DNA of 64,000 nucleotides from Cysteiniphilum litorale (GCF_003428165.1 NZ_QLIQ01000011.1:1-64000), one strand, 5' to 3'. Counted from the stretch's first letter, positions 17,735 to 26,438 are shown. Made by a program: numbers and translations. The notes: generated from the sequence alone by a model not told the origin.

Positions 17735-18873
17735 GAGTACAGCACCATAATGTTTTCAGGCTCCCATGTCAGATAAACCGTATCTTCCCATGTTGGGTGA
17801 TCGGCATTACGCTCAACGTTAAAGTCTGTTGCTGTGATACGTTTGCCGCTTGCACTTTCAACGTGATAAGTTGATAAACCACCCATATAGGCGATATCTT
17901 TAACTTTACCAACGATCGTATTGACTGGTTGACTTGGGTTATAATCTTCAGGTGGCGTTTTCGAGATAGATATTTTCTCAGGTCTAAGTCCAACCCAGAT
18001 TTGTTGAGCTTCAACACCATCAATGCGGCGATCGAGTTTAAATGAGCACTTAGTTTCATCGGAATCAATGACACTTGAGTCATCATTGATCTCACTAATG
18101 GCACCCTCAAAAATCGCACTTTTACCAATAAAATTAGCAACAAAGCGCGTTTTAGGGAACTCATAAACCTCTTGTGGAGGACTTACTTGCTCAAGCCAGC
18201 CCTCGGACATAATACCAATACGTGACGCCATCGTCATTGCTTCTTCTTGATCATGCGTGACCATGATAAAGGTACTACCGGTCTGCTCTTGGATGTCTAC
18301 TAGTTCAAACTTCATTTGATCACGTAAGTTCTTATCAAGGGCTGATAATGGCTCATCTAGCAAAATAAGCTTAGGTCGCTTTGCCAAGCAACGTGCTAAT
18401 GCGGCGCGTTGACGTTGACCGCCAGATAATTGATGTGGTTTACGTTTGGCTAAATGCTCCATCTTAATAATCTTAAGTGCTGATGCCGTGCGCTTAATAA
18501 TCTCATCTTTTGGCAGTTTATCTTGTTTTAAACCGAACATGATATTTTGCTCAATCGTCATATGTGGAAACAGTGCATAAGATTGAAACATCATATTAAT
18601 CGGGCGATTATATGGTGGGATATTGGTCATATCCACGCCATCAATGAGTATCTTGCCATCAGTTGGCTGTTCAAACCCTGCTAAAAGTCTAAGTAAAGTA
18701 CTCTTACCACTTCCTGAGCTGCCAAGCAGGGCGAAAAACTCTTTTGGATAAATATCTAAAGAAATGCCATCAACGGCGGTATGACCATCATCAAAGCGTT
18801 TGACTAAATTACGAATGCTAATGAGTGGTTTCTTATTATTAGTTGTTCTCTCCATTGGGCATAAATCCCCCAT
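17731..18873 (-). CDS. potA: spermidine/putrescine ABC transporter ATPase PotA
   Basis: Energy-coupling ATPase of the polyamine importer, 374-380 residues. Walker A GSSGSGKST, Q-loop MMFQSYALFPHMT, signature LSGGQRQRAALARCL, Walker B LILLDEPLSALD and H-loop VTHDQEEAM are all visible. A C-terminal TOBE regulatory domain follows from about 250 (IWVGLRPEKISI). Two starts are possible, ATG at 18873 or 18855; the second has GGGGGA about 9 nt upstream and may be the true one. It is first gene of potABC. Confidence 0.95.
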   Translation of the reverse strand: MGDLCPMERTTNNKKPLISIRNLVKRFDDGHTAVDGISLDIYPKEFFALLGSSGSGKSTLLRLLAGFEQPTDGKILIDGVDMTNIPPYNRPINMMFQSYALFPHMTIEQNIMFGLKQDKLPKDEIIKRTASALKIIKMEHLAKRKPHQLSGGQRQRAALARCLAKRPKLILLDEPLSALDKNLRDQMKFELVDIQEQTGSTFIMVTHDQEEAMTMASRIGIMSEGWLEQVSPPQEVYEFPKTRFVANFIGKSAIFEGAISEINDDSSVIDSDETKCSFKLDRRIDGVEAQQIWVGLRPEKISISKTPPEDYNPSQPVNTIVGKVKDIAYMGGLSTYHVESASGKRITATDFNVERNADHPTWEDTVYLTWEPENIMVLYS

Positions 18874-19045
18874 CTGTTAGTCGCGTTAAAAAATCAGGCT
18901 ATAGGATAAAGGGGTTTTTATAAAATGGAAAGCAAAAATATTATCTAGTGCCTGAACGGAAATAGCGATATTTTACATTTTCAGCGCAACAGATAGGCTG
19001 ATATTTGACCTTCAGCATTGTTGTTTATCGAGCGCTTTGTATCTC

Positions 19046-19189
19046 ATGCCAATATTCACGTTGATTTTAGCGGCTATTTTCTTATCCGAAATTCCAAGTA
19101 TTCTTTCTGTCATTGGCGGGATTATTGCCGCTATTGGCTCGATTGTGATTAGCAATTTTGGTGTAGCTGTTACGCGAAAAGATCAGTGA
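19046..19189 (+). pseudogene. remnant of an EamA/DMT-family transporter C-terminus
   Basis: In the 386-bp gap between potA and the PACE gene, a 47-codon frame reads MPIFTLILAAIFLSE, then IPSILSVIGGIIAAIGSIVI, and ends AVTRKDQ. This is the last-helix pattern of EamA-type drug/metabolite transporters (a P-x-F...FL-E turn followed by a GG-containing helix). In-frame codons just upstream (ALYL) extend the match, then similarity is lost. Family members are about 280-300 residues, so most of the gene is gone. It is likely a decayed copy and not expressed as a working protein. Confidence 0.6.
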
Positions 19190-19259
19190 AGTGGTTACAA
19201 AACCTTGAGTTTAAGGAATCAATTTGAAACAATGCACGACATGAAAATTTTTAAATACG

Positions 19260-19733
19260 ATGACAGATAGCATGAGTCAGCAAAAAATGAGCATCAAAGG
19301 ACGTATTGTCCATATGTTATCGTTTGAATTCATCGCCTTGTTGATTGTGATTCCATTATCGTATTTTGTGCTTAAGAAAAACGCAGTCGCACTGGGCGCT
19401 TTGGCTGTTATTCTTGCTATTGCGGCAATGCTCTGGAACTTTATTTATAACTGGCTATTTGACGTGATTGAAAACAAATGTGGTGGTATGCGCTTTAAAC
19501 GGAAATTTTGGTTAAGGGTCGTGCATGCTTGTTTATTTGAGTTATCGTTATGTCTGGTTAGTGTGCCTTTTGTGATTATGTTGTTACATTTACCTTTTAT
19601 TGCGGCATTCACGGTGAACTTAGGTTTTGTGTTTTTTTATTTGTGCTATGCGCTTGTTTTTAATTATATTTATGATCATATTTATATGAGGGTTGTGAAT
19701 GCGCAATTGCGTAGACAAAAAAGAAATGTATAA
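19260..19733 (+). CDS. PACE-family efflux protein (bacterial transmembrane pair domains)
   Basis: The 157 residues form four predicted transmembrane helices arranged as two repeats. PACE proteins such as AceI export chlorhexidine and, natively, short diamines. Family motifs are seen: R-x-x-H-x-x-x-F-E (RIVHMLSFEF) with W-N-x-x-x-N-x-x-F-D (WNFIYNWLFD) in repeat one, and RVVHACLFE with NYIYDHIY in repeat two. The N-terminal ATGs at 19260 and five codons on are both possible starts. Its position near potABC could reflect polyamine handling, but it is not in the same operon. Confidence 0.82.
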   Translation: MTDSMSQQKMSIKGRIVHMLSFEFIALLIVIPLSYFVLKKNAVALGALAVILAIAAMLWNFIYNWLFDVIENKCGGMRFKRKFWLRVVHACLFELSLCLVSVPFVIMLLHLPFIAAFTVNLGFVFFYLCYALVFNYIYDHIYMRVVNAQLRRQKRNV

Positions 19734-19744
19734 AGAATAATTAG

Positions 19745-19928
19745 TTGGAGTTAGCATTTTAGAAAAAACTATGATTTTAAAACACCCCGTCAGCCTACGG
19801 CTGCCACCCCTCTTGTAAAGAGGGGAATTAGGCAAGGATGATTTTATATTCCCCTATTTGCAAGAGGGGTGCCGAGCTTGCGAGGCGGGGTGTTGAAGTA
19901 GAAAAAGTGTAGATGCCAATAATTAATA
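19745..19928 (+). repeat. dispersed hairpin element, family B (about 185 bp)
   Basis: Centred on AACACCCCGTCAGCCTACGG at 19781 and the opposing arm CGAGGCGGGGTGTTG at 19881-19895, with CACCCCTCTTG and CAAGAGGGGTG arms inside. A copy in inverted orientation lies at about 26855-27052. Identity runs past the GC-rich core into matching flanks (TTTAGAAAAA..CTATGATTTT on one side, TAGAAAAAGT on the other), so the unit is a defined mobile element and not just a hairpin. No protein is encoded. It fills the gap between the PACE gene and proC. Confidence 0.75.
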
Positions 19929-19971
19929 AAGTTTAAAAAGATGTAAAAGAAATAAGAAAAAGGATTTAATA

Positions 19972-20832
19972 ATGGTTAATGCTCAAATTTGCTTTTTAGG
20001 TGGCGGTAATATGGCAAGAAGTATTATCGCGGGGTTGGTTAGTGATGGTGTTTCTGGTCAATCAATTACGGTGGTTGATCGCAACCAAGAAAAATTGGAT
20101 ATGCTTAATCAGTTGTTTCGTGTTAAGACAACACAACGTGTTGAGGATGCAGTGAAAAATGCCGATATTATTATGCTATGCGTTAAACCACAGTCATTAA
20201 AGGAGTTGATGTTTACGGTTAAAACGGCATTACATAAGCAGAATAAACCGTTGTTTATCTCGATTGCAGCGGGTATTACCTTGGCACAAATTGCGCATTG
20301 GCTTGTCGGTGACTATGCGATTGTGCGCGCTATGCCAAATACGCCAAGTCTTATTGGTTGCGGAGCGAGCGCGCTCTTTGCTAATGAATATGTCTCGCGT
20401 CAGCAAAAAGAAATGGCTGAGCAAATTATGCGTAAGGTTGGTGTTATTACATGGGTTGATCATGAGAGTTTAATCGATGTCACAACCGCGATTTCAGGCT
20501 CAGGACCTGCGTATTTTTTCTTGATGATGGAGCACATGATTGATGTGGCAGTATCACTAGGATTAAGTGAAAAACAAGCGGCATTGCTCGTGACGCAAAC
20601 CGCCTTTGGTGCAAGCAAAATGGCACTAGAGAGCACCCAAACTTTGTCACACTTGCGTCAAAATGTCACCTCAAAAGGAGGAGTGACTGCTGCAGCATTA
20701 AAAGCCTTTTCAGAAACAGGTTTTAAAGAGAGTATTGCAAAAGCGATCAAAGATAATCTCTCACGCTCACAAGAATTGGCAAGCCAGTTTGGTAATGCGT
20801 TAACACATGATGAACAAAAGGATAAAGTATGA
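19972..20832 (+). CDS. proC: pyrroline-5-carboxylate reductase
   Basis: Final step of proline synthesis, reducing pyrroline-5-carboxylate with NAD(P)H. The 286 residues have an N-terminal Rossmann motif FLGGGNMARSIIAGL, the mid-domain VRAMPNTPSLIGCGASALFAN and the C-terminal helical dimer domain with AISGSGPAYFFLMMEHMIDVAV and VTSKGGVTAAALKAF. It overlaps yggT by 4 nt (ATGA), the common proC-yggT pairing of gammaproteobacteria. Confidence 0.95.
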   Translation: MVNAQICFLGGGNMARSIIAGLVSDGVSGQSITVVDRNQEKLDMLNQLFRVKTTQRVEDAVKNADIIMLCVKPQSLKELMFTVKTALHKQNKPLFISIAAGITLAQIAHWLVGDYAIVRAMPNTPSLIGCGASALFANEYVSRQQKEMAEQIMRKVGVITWVDHESLIDVTTAISGSGPAYFFLMMEHMIDVAVSLGLSEKQAALLVTQTAFGASKMALESTQTLSHLRQNVTSKGGVTAAALKAFSETGFKESIAKAIKDNLSRSQELASQFGNALTHDEQKDKV

Positions 20833-21392
20833 TTAATGCCGTTAATAATGTTGGACTTTTCTTAATAGAGATTATCTTTAGCTTATTTGCTTATGCGGTA
20901 CTGCTTAGGTTTTTTTTACAATGGGTAAAGGCTGATTTTTATAACCCGTTTTGTCAGTTGATTATGCGTGTCACTAACCCCTTGTTAAAACCATTGCGTC
21001 GCATTATTCCTGGCTTTTTTGGTTTGGATTTTGCAGCCCTTGTTTTGTCGTACGTTGTGCTATTGTTGCAAATTATTTTAATACAAATGCTAAGCTCAAA
21101 AAGCTTTTATATCCCATGGGGCATTATTTGGTTTGTTGCAGTGATAAAGCTTATTCTAACGGTGATCTGGATGTATATTATCTTGATCTTTATTCGCTCG
21201 ATTGCTAGCTGGTTCGCGCAAGGCTCATATAATCCAGCTTTAATGGCATTGCATCAGTTGACCGAACCATTGCTTAGAAAAGCACGCAGAGTTATCCCGC
21301 CAACACAAAGTGGCATGGATTTCTCACCAATGCTAGTGTTGCTTGTGCTTATTTGCTTACAGATATTTATATCATCTATTTTTGGGATGTAG
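20829..21392 (+). CDS. yggT: YggT-family membrane protein
   Basis: The 187 residues contain two YGGT repeats. Each has a hydrophobic helix pair around the conserved motif RxFLQWxxxxxxNPxxQLxMRxTNPLLxPLRRxIP (first copy) and RSIASWFAQGSYNPALMALHQLTEPLLRKARRVIPP (second copy). Function is poorly defined; homologues are linked to osmotic tolerance and membrane or division organisation. Translational coupling to proC. Confidence 0.9.
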   Translation: MINAVNNVGLFLIEIIFSLFAYAVLLRFFLQWVKADFYNPFCQLIMRVTNPLLKPLRRIIPGFFGLDFAALVLSYVVLLLQIILIQMLSSKSFYIPWGIIWFVAVIKLILTVIWMYIILIFIRSIASWFAQGSYNPALMALHQLTEPLLRKARRVIPPTQSGMDFSPMLVLLVLICLQIFISSIFGM

Positions 21393-21439
21393 CGGGCTTT
21401 TGCTTTATAAACGCAGAAAAATTTAAAGCTTGGGGTGAT

Positions 21440-21606
21440 GATACCCATTGTAAATCATTTTGCGGTGTTTAGTTGCAAAGCAGTTTGCAGGGGTTTTGCA
21501 AAGTTGGATTGCAGGTAATAGCTAGGACTATTGCTAAAATTCAACTGTGTAAAAGCGCGTGAAATGCAACGCAAGAAATTCTATAAAATGGTTTGTGATG
21601 GGTATG
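21440..21606 (+). repeat. dispersed palindromic element, family A (167 bp, TATACCCATC subtype)
   Basis: Runs from GATACCCATTGTAAATCATT to TGGTTTGTGATGGGTAT. It has the same 167-bp length and internal layout (GGTAATAGCTAGGACTATTG core) as copies at 2891-3057 and 44564-44730, but its ends are of the CCCATC subtype rather than CCGCTC. It lies between yggT and the MFS gene, a 284-bp gap with no gene. Confidence 0.8.
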
Positions 21607-21676
21607 AATTTCATTTGATACAGGCATAGTATTCGCATAGACTTAACGCGGGTTTTATGTTGGAGAGGGTAGTGAA

Positions 21677-23089
21677 GTGTCAGATTCATCGATGGTGGCG
21701 ATTCGTCGGATAGTACCACTTATTGTTGCGGTGGTGATTTTTATGGAATTTCTAGATCTCACTATTATTAATACCGCTATTCCTAGCATTGCCAGGGATT
21801 TTGGTATAAGCCCGATTTTGCTTAAATTTGCGGTAGCAAGTTATTATATCAGTCTTGCCATCTTTATTCCGATTAGTGGTTGGTGTACGGATCGCTTTGG
21901 CACAAAGAGAGTATTTTTATTTGCGGTCATAGTTTTCACTTTGTCATCACTTGCTTGCGGGGTATCAAACTCGGTGGTAATGTTAACGCTTTGTCGCTTT
22001 TTACAAGGTGTCGGTGGCGCCTTTATGACGCCTGTGGCACGGATTATTATCTTGCGATTATTCTCACGCAAAGAGCTGATCAAGGTGCAAGGGGTTATCT
22101 TCACGCCTGCGATGCTCGGTTATGTATTGGGTCCTTTTGTCGGTGGGATAATATGCGATAGTCTAAGTTGGCACTGGATCTTCTTTATTAATCTGCCAAT
22201 TGGTTGTTTGGCGTTGATCGCGGGATTTATTTATATTCAGCAGCATGTTGCTAAGACGCTAAAGCGCTTTGATATTGTTGGGTTTTTGATTGCTGGTTTT
22301 GCTTTGGTAATTGTCACCTTCGGGGTCGAGATGATTGGGCATTATGATATTGTCAGTAAGGGTGTTGTTTATACAAGTATTGTGATCGGCATCGTGTTAT
22401 TGCTGATACTGGTGGTGCATTGTTTGAAGAAGGTTAATCCAGTACTTGATTTGATTGTTTTTAAAGTCAAAACATTCAAAACAGCTGTGTCAATGAACGC
22501 CATATCATTTGCATTAACAGCAGGTGTTTCACTATTGCTGCCTTTGATGTATCAAGAAGGTTTTGGTTTTGATGCGGCAACCTCGGGACTTCTGACTTTA
22601 CCGATTGCAGTGGGTTATTTGACCTTTAGAGGGTTTGCCAATCGTATTATTTCGCGCTTTGGCTTTAAAGCTGTTTTGCAGGTAAATCTGATTTTGGCAA
22701 TGATCTGGCTTGTGGGTATTGCGCAGATTGAGCAGCATAGCTCGGTTATTTATATTGTGATTGTTGAGTTTTTGTATGGCTCGAGTACGATTTTGATCGG
22801 TTCAGCCATTGGCGCATTAACCTATATGGATCTCAATGCGGATCAAGCAGCTAATGCAACGTCAATTGATCTCACAATTCGTCAATTTGCGGCATCGATG
22901 GGTGTGGCATTAACAGCGATTGTTTTAAGCAGTATGTTAAGTGTGTTTAATTTATCACTTTTTAGTCCAAGTGCTGAGGTATATCACTACAGCTTTTATG
23001 CGATGCTGGTACTTTGGTTAGGTGCGTTAATCATAAGTCTTAGCCTAACTAAAGCCGATGGCATGGCGGAGCTGACAATAGCGAAGTGA
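21677..23089 (+). CDS. MFS drug:H+ antiporter, DHA2/EmrB-like
   Basis: The 470 residues include more than a dozen hydrophobic segments. The N-terminal EFLDLTIINTAIPSIARDFG segment is characteristic of EmrB-type exporters. MFS motif A-like GWCTDRFGTKRVF follows, and the exporter motif C region reads LGYVLGPFVGGIICD. It probably expels lipophilic drugs or metabolites. Translation appears to start with GTG at 21677, with an AGAGGG site 7 nt upstream. There is no EmrA-type periplasmic adaptor adjacent, so it may work alone. It converges with rpoH. Confidence 0.88.
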   Translation: MSDSSMVAIRRIVPLIVAVVIFMEFLDLTIINTAIPSIARDFGISPILLKFAVASYYISLAIFIPISGWCTDRFGTKRVFLFAVIVFTLSSLACGVSNSVVMLTLCRFLQGVGGAFMTPVARIIILRLFSRKELIKVQGVIFTPAMLGYVLGPFVGGIICDSLSWHWIFFINLPIGCLALIAGFIYIQQHVAKTLKRFDIVGFLIAGFALVIVTFGVEMIGHYDIVSKGVVYTSIVIGIVLLLILVVHCLKKVNPVLDLIVFKVKTFKTAVSMNAISFALTAGVSLLLPLMYQEGFGFDAATSGLLTLPIAVGYLTFRGFANRIISRFGFKAVLQVNLILAMIWLVGIAQIEQHSSVIYIVIVEFLYGSSTILIGSAIGALTYMDLNADQAANATSIDLTIRQFAASMGVALTAIVLSSMLSVFNLSLFSPSAEVYHYSFYAMLVLWLGALIISLSLTKADGMAELTIAK

Positions 23090-23090
23090 T

Positions 23091-23996
23091 TCAGATGCGC
23101 GTAACAGCGCGTTTGAGCTTATCCATAGCCAGTTCTTCAATTTGGCGAATGCGCTCGGCGGATACATCATGCTTTGCTGCTAAATCATGAAGGGTGAGTT
23201 TATCTTCAGCAAACCAGCGGGATAAGATGATGTCTTTACTGCGTGCATCAAGCTTGTCAATGGCTTCTTGTAATTTACCTTGAACTTTTTCCTCATAGTC
23301 ATCTTCAACAGCTGTCTGCTCGGGGTTTCTTGATTGATCTTCAAGATATAAAGCCGGATGAAAACTTGACTCATCATCTGATTCTTCAACCGGTGCATCA
23401 AATGCCATATCATAGGCATTCATGCGTTTCTCCATTTCAAGGACGGTTTCAGGCTTAACACCTAGCTCTTTAGCGACACTTTGGATTTCTTCATCACTAA
23501 ACCAACCCAAGCGTTCTTTGCTACTTCTCAAATTAAAAAACAGTTTGCGTTGCGCCTTGGTCGTCGCGATTTTAACAATACGCCAGTTTTTCAAAATATA
23601 GTCATGCATTTCGGCTTTAACCCAATGCACAGCAAAGGAAACAAGACGCACACCGACATCAGGATCAAAGCGTCGTACTGCTTTCATTAAGCCGATATTA
23701 CCTTCCTGAATCAAATCAGTAATTGGTAAACCATAACCCGAAAATCCACGTGCGACTTTAACGACAAAGCGCAAGTGTGAAAGAATCAGCTTTTGTGCCG
23801 CATCAATATCATTTTGTTGGCGTAAGCGATGCGCTAGTTCTTTTTCTTCTTCTTCGGAAAGCATCGGGATACTGCTGGCAAAGCGGATGTAGCTATCTAA
23901 GCCATCCGTATCAGAAAGTGCTGGTATTGGTAAGGTGTTTTTTTTAGGAACGAGTTCTTTACCCATATGCTGCTCGTGTTGTTCATAATGCTGCAA
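23091..23996 (-). CDS. rpoH: heat-shock sigma factor RpoH (sigma-32)
   Basis: The 301 residues have region 1.2 (DSYIRFASSIPMLSEEEEKELAHRLR) and region 2 (SHLRFVVKVARGFSGYGLPITDLIQEGNIGLMKAVRRFDP...VHWVKAEMHDYILKNWRIVK). The sigma-32-specific RpoH box is QRKLFFNLR, and region 4.2 HTH is TLHDLAAKHDVSAERIRQIEELAMDKLK. Directs transcription of chaperone and protease genes. A short family A palindrome sits in its immediate upstream region (24010-24060). ftsX/ftsE, often upstream of rpoH, are not here. Confidence 0.96.
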   Translation of the reverse strand: MQHYEQHEQHMGKELVPKKNTLPIPALSDTDGLDSYIRFASSIPMLSEEEEKELAHRLRQQNDIDAAQKLILSHLRFVVKVARGFSGYGLPITDLIQEGNIGLMKAVRRFDPDVGVRLVSFAVHWVKAEMHDYILKNWRIVKIATTKAQRKLFFNLRSSKERLGWFSDEEIQSVAKELGVKPETVLEMEKRMNAYDMAFDAPVEESDDESSFHPALYLEDQSRNPEQTAVEDDYEEKVQGKLQEAIDKLDARSKDIILSRWFAEDKLTLHDLAAKHDVSAERIRQIEELAMDKLKRAVTRI

Positions 23997-24009
23997 AGTA
24001 TAGCATATA

Positions 24010-24060
24010 TATACCCATCACAAACCATTAAACACCGCAAAGCGATTGATAATGGGTATA
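24010..24060. repeat. 51-bp miniature family A palindrome upstream of rpoH
   Basis: TATACCCATCACAAACCATT at the left and AATGGGTATA at the right enclose an AACACCGCAAAGCGATT centre. These are the two termini of the 167-bp family A element fused with the middle removed. It lies 14 bp upstream of the rpoH start codon, so it is likely in the rpoH leader or promoter. Confidence 0.75.
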
Positions 24061-24109
24061 TAGCATTGCTGAAGATGTTTTAAGCGTGAAAATGTTTAAC
24101 TTTAGAAAC

Positions 24110-24133
24110 AAAAAAACCGCTTAACGCGGTTTT
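24110..24133 (-). terminator. rho-independent terminator of the tRNA unit
   Basis: On the reverse strand AAACCGC, loop GTTAA, GCGGTTT is followed by an uninterrupted run of T. It sits 6 bp after the 3' CCA of tRNA-Glu. Confidence 0.85.
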
Positions 24134-24138
24134 AATGA

Positions 24139-24214
24139 TGGCGTCCCCAAGGGGATTCGAACCCCTGTTACCGCCGTGAAAGGGCGGTGTCCTAGGCCTC
24201 TAGACGATGGGGAC
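24139..24214 (-). tRNA. tRNA-Glu (TTC)
   Basis: 76 nt including an encoded CCA. The acceptor stem GTCCCC/GGGGAC, D-arm TCTAGAGGCCTAGGACACC, anticodon arm CCGCCCTTTCACGGCGG with anticodon TTC, and T-arm GGGGTTCGAATCCCC all form. Nearly identical to E. coli tRNA-Glu. Second gene of the Ala-Glu transcript. Confidence 0.97.
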
Positions 24215-24239
24215 ACAAACTTGTGTCATATCAGTTTAC

Positions 24240-24315
<76 letters not shown>

Positions 24316-24329
24316 GAAACTGAAGCTGC

Positions 24330-24358
24330 ATTCTAGGGAGGTTTTAAAAGGCTGTCAA
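24330..24358 (-). promoter_or_regulatory. sigma-70 promoter of the tRNA-Ala/tRNA-Glu unit
   Basis: On the reverse strand: perfect -35 TTGACA (24358-24353), 17-bp spacer, -10 TAGAAT (24335-24330), with the tRNA-Ala 5' end 15 nt after the -10. It is the best consensus promoter found in the window. Confidence 0.85.
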
Positions 24359-24456
24359 GCGCTAGATTTAAATATTCTTAAAATTTGAGTTTTTTGTCGG
24401 CTGCTGTGTGAAAGTCTTCTATACTAGGTGCATAAACATGGATAGCGAGTATAAAA

Positions 24457-24876
24457 ATGTCTCTTAAAAAAATAAACAGGAATGCTAAAACACAAGGTTT
24501 CTCATTGATAGAATTATTAATCGTCGTGGCAGTGATTGCCGTGTTAGCGGCAATCGCCATTCCGATGTATAGCAATTACGTGCTAAAGGCGCATCGAGCC
24601 GATGCAGTAAGCTCAATCAATCTAATTGCAATGAATGAAGAAGCATGGGCGTTAAGCTCAGGCACTTACACAGCAACGCTTACTAATGTGTGGTCAGGAA
24701 CGACCTCAACAAGAGGTTTTTATGATATGAGCTTAACAGGTGTTACAAGCAGTGGTTATACAGTTATTGCAACACCAACTGGATCACAAACAGCAGATAG
24801 TGGTGATTGTCCTAATTTAACGCTAGTCGCCAATGGTGGCGCAATTACACGCACTCCAATTGCCTGCTGGGAGTGA
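24457..24876 (+). CDS. type IV pilin-like protein (PilE/PilA family)
   Basis: 139-residue prepilin. The leader has a basic stretch (MSLKKINRNAKTQG) and the prepilin peptidase site G|FSLIELLIVVAVIAVLAAIAIP, with mature F1 and E5 as required for assembly. The helix is followed by a YSNYVLKAHRADAVSSINLIAMNEEAWALSSGTYT segment of PilE type. A C-terminal cysteine pair (C near residue 122 and C near 137) can close the D-region. It stands alone with no other pilus genes; a TATACT -10-like box lies at 24420. Could be the major or a minor pilin. Confidence 0.88.
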   Translation: MSLKKINRNAKTQGFSLIELLIVVAVIAVLAAIAIPMYSNYVLKAHRADAVSSINLIAMNEEAWALSSGTYTATLTNVWSGTTSTRGFYDMSLTGVTSSGYTVIATPTGSQTADSGDCPNLTLVANGGAITRTPIACWE

Positions 24877-24880
24877 TGAG

Positions 24881-25591
24881 TTAAATTGGGATAAGAATAT
24901 TCTTGTCAATATATGACTGACAGAGTGCTCTGCCATTTTGCAATAAGTCCTCACTTACAGGTAGCGATAAATTGCGCGCGGCAGTCGTAATTGCTTGATC
25001 AATACTTTGGGGGTCTATCATCAATAGCTCTAATAAATGCGCACTTAACAGATTTACTTCCATAAACAATACTTTAAAGCTGCTGTTGCGATAAACTACA
25101 AGAAAAGTTGGATTCAGTGGTGGTTTTTCGGGAGTGAAGTCTTTAGATATCCGGTGTACTGGATAGCGATAGACAAGTACGCGGGTGCTGTTATTCGTCA
25201 TGTACTGAGCATGAGAGTCTGGGTTACGTTCACTCTCAACGGATAGCTCAATATCTAGTTCAACCCACTCGTAATGCATAAGCTCATGCAAAAAAGACCA
25301 AGGTAATTCCTCTAGGGTGTTGATATATTCAACAAACTGCTTAGGTAGGTCATAAAAATAAGGGCTTTTACTTTCGTAGTGGGCAAGAAATCCTAGGGTT
25401 AATATGCGCCATTGCTCCTTTGATAAAATGCTAACACTGACAGGAAATGCACGCTTTAAAGTGTTATTGATGTTGTTGTAAATAAGATTTTGATAAATCT
25501 CCATTTGTTCATGATTGATATTAGGAATATCTTTAGCTGCATTTTGCTGGCGTAAGTTACAGGTAAAATCTGTCAGTATCTTATAGCTCAT
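24881..25591 (-). CDS. HvfC/BufC-like DUF2063 partner protein
   Basis: The 236 residues show the DUF2063 N-terminal pattern: an alpha-helical start with IYQNLIYNNINNTLKRAFPVSVSILSKEQWRILTLGFLAHYESKSPYFYDLPKQFVEYI, then HELMHYEWVELDIELS. In bufferin/Hvf and related methanobactin-type clusters this partner presents the precursor peptide to the DUF692 enzyme. It overlaps the upstream DUF692 gene by 4 nt (ATGA at 25588-25591), so the two are translationally coupled. It ends 4 bp from the convergent pilin gene. Conserved family, but the exact chemistry of this pair is inferred. Confidence 0.85.
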   Translation of the reverse strand: MSYKILTDFTCNLRQQNAAKDIPNINHEQMEIYQNLIYNNINNTLKRAFPVSVSILSKEQWRILTLGFLAHYESKSPYFYDLPKQFVEYINTLEELPWSFLHELMHYEWVELDIELSVESERNPDSHAQYMTNNSTRVLVYRYPVHRISKDFTPEKPPLNPTFLVVYRNSSFKVLFMEVNLLSAHLLELLMIDPQSIDQAITTAARNLSLPVSEDLLQNGRALCQSYIDKNILIPI

Positions 25592-26418
25592 ACGGACTCC
25601 TTTGAATAAACCTGTTGCTGAATTTGGGCAATGGTTTCAAGCTCTGTTTTTAAACTTGCCAAAGGTGGTAGGTTAAAATCCCGTTCAAGCAAGGTTGGAA
25701 AGAAGCCATGTGTTTGGTAGCAGTAACAAAGAAGCTGCCACACCGGATCGATCACATCTTCACCATGGGTGTCGATAATGAGTTGTGGGGATTTCTGCCA
25801 ATGACCGGCAACGTGAATATAGTGGATTTCGTCACTGGGTAGTTGCTTGATAAATTGCTGTGGGTCATAACTGTGATTCACGCTGTTGACATAAACATTA
25901 TTCACATCTAACAGTAGTCGGCAACCGGATTCAGAAACAACTGCTTGAATAAAATCAATTTCACTGAGTATTTGCCCTGGGGCTGCATAATAGGAAGCGT
26001 TTTCTAGAATCAATGGGCATTCTAGAATATCTTGGACTTGCTCGATACGTGTAGTGACGTGCTTAACCATCTCTTCACTAAAAGGTAAGGGTAACAAGTC
26101 ATATAAGTAGCCTTGCTGATCTGAGCAATAGCTTAAGTGTTCACTGTATATCGTAATCTGATGCTCACGCATAAAGGCTTTAATGCGTTTGATAAAATCA
26201 ATATTTAAAGGTTCTGTCCCACCAATCGATAAGCTTAATCCATGCAGTACGATGGGGAATTGTTCACGATATTTTTTAAGTAAGTGCGCGCGACGACCAC
26301 CTATGCCAATCCAGTTCTCAGGGGCTACTTCAATAAAATCAACCCCATGAGGGTTTTGCAATAGCGCGTCAAAAAACTCCTGACGCAGTCCAAGTCCTAT
26401 GGCTTGGTGATCTAGCAT
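25588..26418 (-). CDS. HvfB/BufB/MbnB-like DUF692 multinuclear iron enzyme
   Basis: 276-residue TIM-barrel-type protein of the DUF692 family. Members such as MbnB are multi-iron oxygenases that modify cysteines of a precursor peptide into heterocycles. Conserved metal-site segments are visible: EVAPENW, VLHGLSLSIGG, YSEHLSY, ILENASYY, LLLDVNNVYVNSVNH, HVAGHW, IDTHGEDV and LLERDFNLP. The Cys-rich exported protein 20 bp upstream is the obvious substrate and the DUF2063 protein downstream is the partner. No transporter or MATE exporter is present, consistent with a Sec-exported product. Confidence 0.9.
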   Translation of the reverse strand: MLDHQAIGLGLRQEFFDALLQNPHGVDFIEVAPENWIGIGGRRAHLLKKYREQFPIVLHGLSLSIGGTEPLNIDFIKRIKAFMREHQITIYSEHLSYCSDQQGYLYDLLPLPFSEEMVKHVTTRIEQVQDILECPLILENASYYAAPGQILSEIDFIQAVVSESGCRLLLDVNNVYVNSVNHSYDPQQFIKQLPSDEIHYIHVAGHWQKSPQLIIDTHGEDVIDPVWQLLCYCYQTHGFFPTLLERDFNLPPLASLKTELETIAQIQQQVYSKESV

Positions 26419-26438
26419 GCGTTTGTCCTTGTTATTGT

